DNA from: Filomicrobium sp.
Lineage (GTDB): Bacteria > Pseudomonadota > Alphaproteobacteria > Rhizobiales > Hyphomicrobiaceae
Assembly: GCA_021775655.1 (NCBI GenBank)
Contig: JAJFHK010000445.1
Location: 1 to 5,225, forward strand
Reading direction: 5' to 3'
DNA: 5,225 bases
The notes below the pieces were generated by a model that saw only the letters and a program-made list of their open reading frames with translations, was not told where the DNA came from and searched no databases. The first letter of the stretch is position 1, and every line of letters starts with the position of its first letter. The translations under genes were made by a program, and so were the position numbers. Positions 1-5,225 of the stretch are shown here, piece after piece.

Positions 1-1233
1 AAGATGCTTTACGACAATGCTCTATTGATTGATCTCATGACCGAGGTCTTCAGGGAGACGAGAAACCCTCTGTTCAAGCTGCGGATCGCCGAAACCGTTG
101 AGTGGTTGGAACGCGAGATGATTGCCGAAGGCGGCGCATTCGCTGCATCGCTCGATGCGGATTCGGAAGGCGAGGAGGGTAAATTCTACGTCTGGTCGAG
201 GGCAGAGCTTGCAGACGTACTTGGCGCCGACGATGCTGAATTTTTCTCCCAGGTCTATGACGTCACGGAAAGCGGAAACTGGGAAGGCCACAACATCCTC
301 AACCGGCTCGGAAGTCTTGGGCTGATGGCTTCCGATGAGGAGGACAGGCTTTGGGCATTGCGCGAAAAGCTGCTGGCTCATCGTGCCGGGCGTGTCCGGC
401 CAGGTTGGGACGACAAGGTTCTTGCGGATTGGAACGGTCTGATGATCGCTGCGCTGTCGCGGGCGGCAGTCGTATTTGAGCACCCGGAATGGTTGAAGCG
501 TGCAGAATCCGCATTTGCGTTTGTCGATGAGACCATGACTGCCAATAGCCGGCTTCGGCATTCATGGCGTGACGGGAAGCTCGGTGCGGCTGCGACGGCA
601 AGCGATTACGCCAATATGACCTGGGCTGCTTTGCGCTTGTACCAGTCGACTGGCAACGACGAATATCTTCGAAAAGCGGAGAACTGGACTGCGGTTTTGC
701 ATGCGCATTACTGGCTTTCTGGCGAAGGGCGTTATGCAACATCGGCGGATGATACCAATGACGTTTTGGTTCGGCTTGCTGCTGGGACCGACGATGCCCT
801 TCCGAATGCGAATGCCATCCAGGTTTCGAACCTGGCGCAACTGGCCGTATTGACGGGCAACCAGATGTTTGCCGAGCAGGCGATGTCGATCTTGGAGAGT
901 TATTCTCCCGATATTCAAACGAACCTTGTAGCGCATACTGGACTTCTTGCTGCGTCCATCGATGCCATGAGCCCGCAGCAGGTGGTGATCACCGATGGTT
1001 CGGGGCGCGATGACGTGGTGAAGGCACTGCACGGGCTGTCCTTGCCAGGAGCGTTGGAGCAGGTTCTCGGGGAGACGGATGCATCCGGAGTCGCACCTGC
1101 GCTGGAAGGCAAGTCGTCGAAAGATGGTGCGGCGACGGTCTATGCATGTCTGGGTCCGCAGTGTTCCGAACCGCTGACGGAGCAAAATGTGGTTACGTCT
1201 GTTCTGAAAGAGCAGCGTCAGGCCAAGGTGTGA
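1..1233 (+). CDS. COG1331/DUF255 (YyaL / SPATA20-like) thioredoxin-domain protein, 3' part
   Basis: This is the C-terminal 410 codons of a COG1331 protein. The frame is open from base 1 (AAG, Lys). The ATG at base 4 is probably not the start: the family has a conserved HFEKMLYDNA motif and the window opens inside it at K-MLYDNA. Family members are usually about 650-700 residues, so roughly 250-290 residues, including the N-terminal thioredoxin-like domain, lie off the left edge. Counting from the Met at base 4, visible family motifs are GGAFAASLDADSEGEEG (43-59), DDKVLADWNGLMIAAL (136-151), SDYANMTWAALRLY (200-213), DDALPNANA (263-271) and a C-terminal ACLGPQC with a Cys pair (382, 387). This part is expected to form the helical (alpha/alpha)6-barrel, glycosidase/epimerase-like domain. 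The biochemical role of the family is poorly defined, so no substrate is claimed. It ends in TGA 244 bp before mnmG, so it is probably a separate transcription unit. The family call is firm; the function is not. Confidence 0.9.
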   Translation, partial: KMLYDNALLIDLMTEVFRETRNPLFKLRIAETVEWLEREMIAEGGAFAASLDADSEGEEGKFYVWSRAELADVLGADDAEFFSQVYDVTESGNWEGHNILNRLGSLGLMASDEEDRLWALREKLLAHRAGRVRPGWDDKVLADWNGLMIAALSRAAVVFEHPEWLKRAESAFAFVDETMTANSRLRHSWRDGKLGAAATASDYANMTWAALRLYQSTGNDEYLRKAENWTAVLHAHYWLSGEGRYATSADDTNDVLVRLAAGTDDALPNANAIQVSNLAQLAVLTGNQMFAEQAMSILESYSPDIQTNLVAHTGLLAASIDAMSPQQVVITDGSGRDDVVKALHGLSLPGALEQVLGETDASGVAPALEGKSSKDGAATVYACLGPQCSEPLTEQNVVTSVLKEQRQAKV

Positions 1234-1288
1234 TGCCTGTAAGGACCTTTACGCTGGTCGAACGTCATAGAGTCGTGCGGAACCGTGA

Positions 1289-1304
1289 TGTTTCACGTGA
1301 ATCA
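1289..1304. promoter_or_regulatory. parS: parS-like ParB-binding site 1
   Basis: The sequence TGTTTCACGTGAATCA matches the widespread bacterial parS consensus TGTTTCACGTGAAACA at 15 of 16 positions, with T for A at position 14, and keeps the CACGTG core. It lies within a few kilobases of parA and parB, where chromosomal parS sites are expected. ParB should load here, spread as a CTP-dependent clamp, and serve as the point on which ParA acts to move the origin region. The one mismatch breaks the perfect dyad. Binding strength cannot be judged from sequence alone. Confidence 0.85.
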
Positions 1305-1331
1305 TGGAGTTACGTGAGGGCAGTTGCAGTC

Positions 1332-1363
1332 AAACGATCGTTTTTCTCCTCGGCCATAGGAGA
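1332..1363. repeat. Palindrome plus hairpin between the two parS-like sites
   Basis: Bases 1332-1343 (AAACGATCGTTT) are a perfect 12-bp palindrome that runs into a T tract (1341-1345). Immediately after, TCTCCT (1345-1350) and AGGAGA (1358-1363) form a 6-bp inverted repeat around a 7-nt loop. The palindrome is centred 5 bp from the midpoint between the two parS-like sites. The T tract precedes the stronger hairpin on the + strand, so this is not a standard rho-independent terminator. The palindrome with its T run (AAAC-GATC-GTTTTT) would make at best a weak one. It could be a protein-binding site, a weak end signal for the COG1331 gene, or chance. Confidence 0.4.
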
Positions 1364-1380
1364 GCTGTTAGTGGCTCCAG

Positions 1381-1396
1381 TGTTTCACGTGAATCA
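1381..1396. promoter_or_regulatory. parS: parS-like ParB-binding site 2
   Basis: This is an exact second copy of TGTTTCACGTGAATCA, in the same orientation as the first and 92 bp downstream, with the same deviation from consensus at position 14. The identity stops exactly at the 16-bp element, since flanking bases differ on both sides. That argues for selection on the site rather than a recent local duplication. Its end is 81 bp before the mnmG start codon, so ParB bound or spreading here could overlap the mnmG promoter. A pair of sites next to mnmG-rsmG-parA-parB fits a chromosomal partition locus. Confidence 0.85.
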
Positions 1397-1460
1397 ACTG
1401 TCAATAGGCCGGTTCGTTGTTAGGTGTGGATGAAGGGCGGCACTTGCCCATTGGATTGCG

Positions 1461-1466
1461 GGTGAT
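1461..1466 (+). promoter_or_regulatory. Ribosome binding site of mnmG (weak, long spacing)
   Basis: GGTGAT matches the 3' part of the ideal Shine-Dalgarno sequence (AAGGAGGTGAT) and ends 11 nt before the mnmG ATG. No better purine-rich site is present. It lies directly against another ATG at 1467, which opens a four-codon frame ending on the mnmG start. This means the site does not by itself decide the start; conservation of the MnmG N-terminus does. Confidence 0.4.
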
Positions 1467-1477
1467 ATGACGAAGCG

Positions 1478-3346
1478 ATGAAAGACCGGTTTGACGTCAT
1501 CGTTGTTGGTGGTGGGCACGCAGGCTGCGAGGCTGCGGCTGCGGCTGCACGTATGGGTGCACAGACTGCACTTGTTACGCACTGCGCGGATACAATTGGC
1601 GAAATGTCGTGCAATCCGGCAATCGGCGGTCTTGGCAAGGGGCATCTGGTCCGCGAAATCGATGCGCTCGATGGGCTCATGGGCCGTGTTGCCGATCGGG
1701 CCGGGATTCAGTTCCGCCTACTGAATCGGTCCAAGGGACCGGCGGTGCAGGGTCCGCGAACACAGGCTGACAGGAAACTCTACCGCGAAGCCATGCAGGC
1801 CGAAATTGCGGCGATTGAGAACCTTCGCGTTGTTGAAGGGGGGGTTGAGGACCTCGTCGTCGATGGCGGCACCGTTGCCGGTGTTTTGACAGGTGATGGC
1901 CGTGAATTGCGGGCCGGAGCGGTGGTGCTGACCACCGGAACATTCCTCAACGGCCTTATCCACATGGGCGACGAGAGGATCCCCGCCGGACGTGCAGGCG
2001 AAGCGCCGGCGATCAAGCTTTCGGACCGGCTCTACGGGCTGGGGCTTGAAATGGGTCGCCTCAAGACTGGGACGCCGGCGAGGCTCGTTTCCAGTTCGAT
2101 TGACTGGGCTTCGCTTGAGATGCAGGCGGCTGACGAAGTTCCGGTGCCGTTGTCTTTCCTGACCACCAAGATCACGACCCCGCAGATTTCGTGCGGAATC
2201 ACGAGGACGACGGGAGCAACACACGCGATCATTCAGGAAAACCTGTTGCGGTCTCCGATGTATTCGGGGGCGATCAATAGCGTGGGTCCGCGCTATTGCC
2301 CGTCGATCGAGGACAAGGTTGTGCGATTTGCAGACCGGTCTTCCCACCAGGTCTTTTTGGAGCCGGAAGGACTAGACGACGAACTCGTCTATCCGAATGG
2401 CGTCTCAACATCGCTGCCTTCCGATGTGCAGGAGGCGTTCTTGCGCACCATGCCGGGTCTAGAGCGTGTGGAGATCAGGCGGCCAGGCTATGCGATCGAA
2501 TACGACTATGTCGATCCGCGTGCGCTTTCGCCGACGCTTGAAGTAAAGATCTTGCCGGGGCTGTTCCTGGCCGGTCAAATCAATGGGACGACAGGCTATG
2601 AAGAAGCTGGCGCTCAGGGCCTGTTGGCGGGGCTTAACGCAGCATTGAAAGCGTCCGGCGGGTCACGCGACGTTATTGTTTCGCGTGCCGATGGATACGT
2701 TGGCGTGATGATCGACGACCTGGTTTGCCGCGGTGTTTCCGAGCCCTATAGAATGTTTACGTCACGAGCGGAATTCAGGCTCAAGCTGCGCGCGGACAAT
2801 GCCGATCAGCGGTTGACGCCGCTTGGGCTATCGATTGGCTGTATTGGGCTAGACCGGTCGCGGGTGTTCGACGCAAAGACGAAGGCGCTTGACGTGGGCC
2901 GGAGACTTTTGGAGAGATTGTCACTGACGCCAAACGAAGCCGAGCGTCATGGCATACAGCTCAACAAGGATGGGCGGCGCCGGTCGGCATTCGATTTATT
3001 GTCCCTGGCGGAGATATCTTTCGATCGGCTTCAGCCGATCTGGCCGGAACTTGGCAATCTTGAAGGCGAAATTGCCGGACAGCTTGCCATCGACGCGCGT
3101 TATTCAGCCTACGTTCGCCGGCAGGACGAGGACGTTGCTGCATTGAAGCGGGACTCCAAGATGCGCATTCCTAATGATTTCGGTTTTTCGGGCATTGCCG
3201 GTCTGTCGAATGAACTTCGAACGAAGCTTGAGCAGCTTCGACCGGTGTCACTGGCGCAAGCCCAGAGAATTGATGGAATGACGCCGGCCGCATTGATGCT
3301 GCTTGCTGCCCATCTCAAGAAGTTGCCTTCGAAGGCCTCGGCGTAA
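1478..3346 (+). CDS. mnmG: tRNA uridine-5-carboxymethylaminomethyl modification enzyme MnmG (GidA)
   Basis: MnmG is the FAD-dependent partner of the GTPase MnmE. Together they install the (carboxymethyl)aminomethyl group on C5 of the wobble uridine of certain tRNAs in the cytoplasm, using methylenetetrahydrofolate and NADH. At 622 residues it is full length (the E. coli protein is about 629). The FAD-binding GGGHAG is at residues 11-16 right after the first beta strand, which supports the ATG at 1478. [14 protein letters not shown] (43-56) contains Cys45 and [15 protein letters not shown] (270-284) contains Cys274, matching the two conserved cysteines of the family. The second family signature ([12 protein letters not shown]..., from 365) is intact. 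The C-terminal MnmE/tRNA-interacting domain shows [16 protein letters not shown] (564-579) and [12 protein letters not shown] (594-605); the usual Asp-Tyr in the first is Gly-Phe here. It is first in a run with rsmG 8 bp downstream. Unusually for this group, mnmE is not immediately upstream. Confidence 0.98.
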   Translation: MKDRFDVIVVGGGHAGCEAAAAAARMGAQTALVTHCADTIGEMSCNPAIGGLGKGHLVREIDALDGLMGRVADRAGIQFRLLNRSKGPAVQGPRTQADRKLYREAMQAEIAAIENLRVVEGGVEDLVVDGGTVAGVLTGDGRELRAGAVVLTTGTFLNGLIHMGDERIPAGRAGEAPAIKLSDRLYGLGLEMGRLKTGTPARLVSSSIDWASLEMQAADEVPVPLSFLTTKITTPQISCGITRTTGATHAIIQENLLRSPMYSGAINSVGPRYCPSIEDKVVRFADRSSHQVFLEPEGLDDELVYPNGVSTSLPSDVQEAFLRTMPGLERVEIRRPGYAIEYDYVDPRALSPTLEVKILPGLFLAGQINGTTGYEEAGAQGLLAGLNAALKASGGSRDVIVSRADGYVGVMIDDLVCRGVSEPYRMFTSRAEFRLKLRADNADQRLTPLGLSIGCIGLDRSRVFDAKTKALDVGRRLLERLSLTPNEAERHGIQLNKDGRRRSAFDLLSLAEISFDRLQPIWPELGNLEGEIAGQLAIDARYSAYVRRQDEDVAALKRDSKMRIPNDFGFSGIAGLSNELRTKLEQLRPVSLAQAQRIDGMTPAALMLLAAHLKKLPSKASA

Positions 3347-3348
3347 GG
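3345..3348 (+). promoter_or_regulatory. Ribosome binding site of rsmG
   Basis: AAGG lies 6 nt before the rsmG ATG at 3355 and overlaps the TAA stop of mnmG (3344-3346). Ribosomes finishing mnmG would end directly on it, so translational coupling is likely. It supports ATG 3355 as the start. Confidence 0.5.
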
Positions 3349-3354
3349 CAGCGC

Positions 3355-4020
3355 ATGCCCTCTAGAATCACAGGCCCCAAGGATTTTCAGAACCACTTCG
3401 GCGTCTCTGACGAGACTTTGAAGCGGTTGATTGTCTACGAAAGCCTCCTGATACAGTGGCAGAAGAAGATAAATCTCGTTGCGCCGAGTACTTTGGACGA
3501 GATTTGGCACCGGCATTTCGCCGATAGCGCCCAACTTTTCGATCTGGCGCCCAAAGATTCGCGAATATGGGTCGATTTAGGCGCGGGAGCAGGCTTTCCG
3601 GGGCTGGTTCTTGCCATTTTGCGGGCCGGTAGGGGGGCTGAAGTCGACCACGAACCGCATATTCTCATTGAGAGTGATCAGCGAAAGGCCGCTTTCCTCG
3701 GGGAAATCGCAAGAAAAACGTCTCTGGCTGTGGACATCGTGATCTCACGAATCGAGATAACGTCGACTCAGGGTAGATACAAATCAGTAGATGTGGTGAC
3801 GGCGCGTGCCTTGGCGCCTCTTGATCGACTCATAGGTCTGGCAAAACCAATGTTCGGGCCGAAGACCGTTGGACTGTTTCCCAAGGGTCGCGATATTCGC
3901 CAAGAGATCAAAAACGCAAGTGCGAATTGGTCGTTCACGTGTGAACTTGCCGAAAGCCTGACCGACACAGAAGCGCGTATAGCAGTTGTGACCAGTCCTG
4001 AAGCAAAAAGCGAAGGATGA
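3355..4020 (+). CDS. rsmG: 16S rRNA (guanine-N7)-methyltransferase RsmG (GidB)
   Basis: RsmG uses S-adenosylmethionine to methylate N7 of the 16S rRNA guanine equivalent to E. coli G527, in the 530 loop near the decoding site. Loss of this enzyme is known in several bacteria to give low-level streptomycin resistance. The 221 residues are a normal family length. Visible motifs are a helical N-terminus with WQKKINLVA (35-43), RHFADS (53-58), the SAM-binding loop VDLGAGAGFPG (73-83), acidic motif ESDQRKAAFL (106-115), TARALAPL (149-156) and FPKG (175-178). The segment AGRGAEVDHEPH (91-102) between SAM motifs is a little longer than in the compact homologues I know. It sits 8 bp after mnmG and overlaps parA by 4 bp (ATGA), consistent with co-transcription and coupled translation. 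No defect is visible. Confidence 0.97.
   Translation: MPSRITGPKDFQNHFGVSDETLKRLIVYESLLIQWQKKINLVAPSTLDEIWHRHFADSAQLFDLAPKDSRIWVDLGAGAGFPGLVLAILRAGRGAEVDHEPHILIESDQRKAAFLGEIARKTSLAVDIVISRIEITSTQGRYKSVDVVTARALAPLDRLIGLAKPMFGPKTVGLFPKGRDIRQEIKNASANWSFTCELAESLTDTEARIAVVTSPEAKSEG
4012..4016 (+). promoter_or_regulatory. Shine-Dalgarno-like GAAGG before parA, bearing on its start
   Basis: GAAGG directly abuts the ATG at 4017, which is too close for normal initiation there. It is 9 nt upstream of an in-frame GTG at 4026, a workable spacing. ParA may therefore start at GTG 4026, three codons later, or ATG 4017 may be used by termination-reinitiation from the overlapping rsmG stop. The conserved ATPase domain starts later in either case. 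Confidence 0.4.
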
Positions 4021-4859
4021 CAGCCGTGACAGGCGCAATCATTACCGGCAGAAGACCGCGAGTTCTTGCTGTCGCCAATCAGAAAGGCGGAGTCGGAAAA
4101 ACGACAACCGCCATCAATCTCTCAACGGCTCTCGTTGCCGTTGGTGAACGGGTTCTAGTTATCGATTTCGATTCGCAAGGCAATGCTTCGACAGGTCTTG
4201 GAATCGAGTCGGCTGATCGAATCAAAACCTCCTACGGCGTGATGACGGGTGAAACCAGTCTGGCGGATGCTGCAATGGCGACGGCTGTACCGGGGCTTGC
4301 GGTGGTGCCTGCCAACGCCGACCTCGTCGGACTTGAGTCGCTTCTGATGGATGAAGCAGATAGACCCTATCGCCTGCGCGATGCCGTTGTCGAGCTGATG
4401 CAGCGCTGCCAGGCAATGCCGGTAGATGAGGCATACACCTATATTCTCATCGATTGTCCCCCGTCGGTAAACATCCTCACGCTCAATGCGATGACGGCTG
4501 CGGATGCTGTTCTAGTGCCAGTGCAGTGCGAATTCTTTGCGCTTGAAGGAATCGCGCAATTCAAGGAAACGATTGACCAGATCCGGGCAAACCTCAACCC
4601 GGCACTGCAAATCCAGGGCGTGGTGCTGACCATGCATGACGCCCGTACTTCGCTTTCGAAAGAAGTTGCCGAGAATGTGCGGGAATTCTTCGGTCCGAAG
4701 GTCTACAATACCGTTATTCCGCGAAATACGCGGGTTGCCGAGGCACCCTCCCACGGCAAGCCGCTGCTGCTCTACGATTACGAATGTGCCGGTAGTCAGG
4801 CGTATATCAGGCTCGCAACAGAGATCATCGAACGCGAGCGGCAATACAAGGCTGCTTGA
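4017..4859 (+). CDS. parA: Chromosome partitioning ATPase ParA (Soj)
   Basis: ParA is a deviant-Walker ATPase. Its ATP-bound dimer coats the nucleoid non-specifically, and ParB at parS stimulates ATP hydrolysis, so the origin region follows the receding ParA. The 280 residues fit the family. Motifs are NQKGGVGKTTTAINL (21-35, signature Lys23 and P-loop Lys28), VLVIDFDSQGNASTGLG (46-62, Walker A' with Asp50 and Asp52), YILIDCPPS (142-150, Walker B, Asp146), QCEFFALEG (170-178) and VIPRNTRVAEAPSHGKP (233-249). The family's usual D-x-D-P-Q-G-N reads DFDSQGN here, with Ser for Pro at 53. The first 15 or so residues are variable. ATG 4017 overlaps the rsmG stop; GTG 4026 is an alternative start with better Shine-Dalgarno spacing. 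The linkage to rsmG and parB and the nearby parS sites mark it as the chromosomal rather than a plasmid ParA. Confidence 0.97.
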   Translation: MTAVTGAIITGRRPRVLAVANQKGGVGKTTTAINLSTALVAVGERVLVIDFDSQGNASTGLGIESADRIKTSYGVMTGETSLADAAMATAVPGLAVVPANADLVGLESLLMDEADRPYRLRDAVVELMQRCQAMPVDEAYTYILIDCPPSVNILTLNAMTAADAVLVPVQCEFFALEGIAQFKETIDQIRANLNPALQIQGVVLTMHDARTSLSKEVAENVREFFGPKVYNTVIPRNTRVAEAPSHGKPLLLYDYECAGSQAYIRLATEIIERERQYKAA

Positions 4860-4889
4860 TAGCGATAAGCGAGTGGATGACGACATGCA

Positions 4890-4916
4890 GCTGGCGGTTC
4901 CCTTGGGCCTGCCAGC
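4890..4916 (+). other. Hairpin in the parA-parB spacer
   Basis: GCTGGC (4890-4895) and GCCAGC (4911-4916) are perfect inverted repeats. A G-U and a G-C pair (4896/4910, 4897/4909) extend the stem to 8 pairs around an 11-nt loop. It fills the middle of the 84-bp gap between the parA stop and the parB ATG. The following bases (ACTCGATTATTT) lack a proper U tract, so it is not a standard terminator. It might slow readthrough, protect mRNA ends or mean nothing. The gap has no protein-coding frame I can support. Confidence 0.4.
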
Positions 4917-4943
4917 ACTCGATTATTTGGGGGTGGGATTGGC

Positions 4944-5225
4944 ATGACGACGCCAGCGAAGAAAAACAGATTGGGACGGGGGCTTGCTTCATTGATCGGC
5001 GGAAATGGTACGAAGAACAATGTCGAACCCCTTCCGGTCGCTATGAAGACGACCACGACCGGAGGATCGGATGGTCAGCGACGCGAAGGAGCCGTATCGG
5101 CATCTGTATCGGCTGTGGCTGGTGGGACGGAGCGGCTCGAAGGCGAGCACAAGCTTGTTGCGATTGATCGGATCAAACCCAGTAGCCTCAACCCACGGCG
5201 GGATTTCAATCCGGATGATCTGGCC
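4944..5225 (+). CDS. parB: Chromosome partitioning protein ParB (Spo0J), 5' part
   Basis: The frame is open from ATG 4944 to the last base (94 codons) and continues off the right edge; ParB is normally about 280-300 residues. ParB binds parS, spreads as a CTP-dependent clamp and stimulates ParA. The N-terminus KKNRLGRGLASLIGG (6-20) is the classic ParA-interacting peptide with its basic residues. A low-complexity linker follows (about 21-66, with TTTT and a Ser/Ala/Val run). The start of the ParB/Srx-type N-domain is at about 69-94 (HKLVAIDRI, then NPRRDFNPDDLA). The CTP-binding motif, helix-turn-helix and dimerisation domain would lie beyond the window. An in-frame TGA at 4878 with no usable start codon before 4944 fixes the start. 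A G-rich stretch (4929-4937, GGGGGTGGG) 6 nt upstream is the likely but atypical ribosome binding site. It follows parA by 84 bp and should recognise the two parS-like sites before mnmG. Confidence 0.95.
   Translation, partial: MTTPAKKNRLGRGLASLIGGNGTKNNVEPLPVAMKTTTTGGSDGQRREGAVSASVSAVAGGTERLEGEHKLVAIDRIKPSSLNPRRDFNPDDLA

Larger units (their letters stand above)
1234..1477. other. Intergenic region with paired parS-like sites upstream of mnmG
   Basis: This is the largest non-coding stretch in the window, lying between the COG1331 gene and mnmG. It holds two identical 16-bp parS-like sites, a perfect 12-bp palindrome and a hairpin between them, and the translation start signals of mnmG. It must also contain the mnmG promoter unless transcription reads through from upstream. 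I could not identify a convincing -35/-10 pair: CTGTCA (1398-1403) followed after 16 bp by TTAGGT is the best I saw and is poor. No clear rho-independent terminator follows the COG1331 gene. A 95-codon open frame that starts inside the COG1331 gene and runs to 1433 crosses both sites. It has no family resemblance I recognise and is treated as chance. Confidence 0.7.

Noticed and set aside
4..6. ATG at base 4 as the start of the first gene
   Set aside because: The frame is already open at base 1 and the MLYDNA sequence is the middle of a conserved internal family motif, so the gene is cut by the window edge.
562..1185. 207-codon open frame on the minus strand
   Set aside because: It is antisense to the COG1331 coding sequence, whose family motifs are intact in the + frame. 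It is Arg-rich with no recognisable domain.
1311..1320. TACGTGAGGG as a third parS half-site next to site 1
   Set aside because: It lacks the CACGTG core and matches the consensus only over a few bases, no better than chance.
1443..1468. CTTGCC ... TGATAT as the mnmG promoter
   Set aside because: The spacing is only 14 bp and it would leave almost no leader before the start codon at 1478.
1838..1844. Run of seven G in mnmG as a possible frameshift or slippage site
   Set aside because: The reading frame is intact on both sides and the protein matches the family throughout, so there is no sign of programmed or erroneous frameshifting.
1718..2347. 209-codon open frame on the minus strand
   Set aside because: It lies entirely antisense to the conserved core of mnmG, is rich in Arg/His/Pro as expected of a shadow frame in GC-rich DNA, and resembles no family I know.
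3325..3336. 12-bp palindrome GCCTTCGAAGGC near the end of mnmG as a terminator
   Set aside because: It has only a short stem once a loop is allowed, no U tract follows, and rsmG begins 18 bp later in what appears to be the same operon.
3109..3534. 141-codon minus-strand frame spanning the mnmG-rsmG junction
   Set aside because: Both sense genes are clear and complete across this stretch, and the antisense frame shows no motif or plausible start signal.
4856..5167. 103-codon + strand frame overlapping the start of parB
   Set aside because: Its product is rich in Trp, Cys and Arg with no family resemblance, and it conflicts with the parB frame, which carries the diagnostic RLGRGLASLIG and NPRRDF motifs.

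Overview
This looks like the chromosome-partitioning neighbourhood of an alphaproteobacterium, probably Hyphomicrobiales (Rhizobiales)-like. The basis is the gene order mnmG-rsmG-parA-parB on one strand, ParB's N-terminal RLGRGLASLIG peptide, its alphaproteobacterial-style NPRRDF motif, and parS-type sites (TGTTTCACGTGAATCA) just upstream. The genus cannot be fixed from the sequence. Base composition is moderately GC-rich and looks uniform. I see no sign of transfer, mobile elements, tRNA, rRNA or CRISPR.

Layout. Bases 1-1233 are the 3' part of a COG1331/DUF255 (YyaL / SPATA20-like) gene whose start lies off the left edge. Bases 1234-1477 are the only substantial non-coding stretch. It holds two identical 16-bp parS-like sites 92 bp apart, with a 12-bp perfect palindrome and a 6-bp-stem hairpin between them. 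Then come mnmG (1478-3346, tRNA wobble uridine modification), rsmG (3355-4020, 16S rRNA m7G methyltransferase), parA (4017-4859, partition ATPase) and parB (from 4944, cut by the right edge after 94 codons). mnmG, rsmG and parA are tightly packed: 8 bp between the first two and a 4-bp ATGA overlap between the next two. An 84-bp spacer with a hairpin separates parA from parB. The four genes look like one transcription unit.

How it works together. MnmG (with MnmE, which is not in view) and RsmG tune the translation apparatus. ParA and ParB segregate the replication-origin region by acting on parS. Because the parS sites lie directly upstream of mnmG, ParB loading there could also affect transcription of the operon that encodes ParB; that is inference. 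mnmE, usually found beside mnmG in this group, is not immediately upstream here; the COG1331 gene takes that place.

I found no convincing new biological system. The points most worth a second look are the paired variant parS sites with the palindrome between them, the missing mnmE neighbour, the hairpin in the parA-parB spacer, and some start-codon details.
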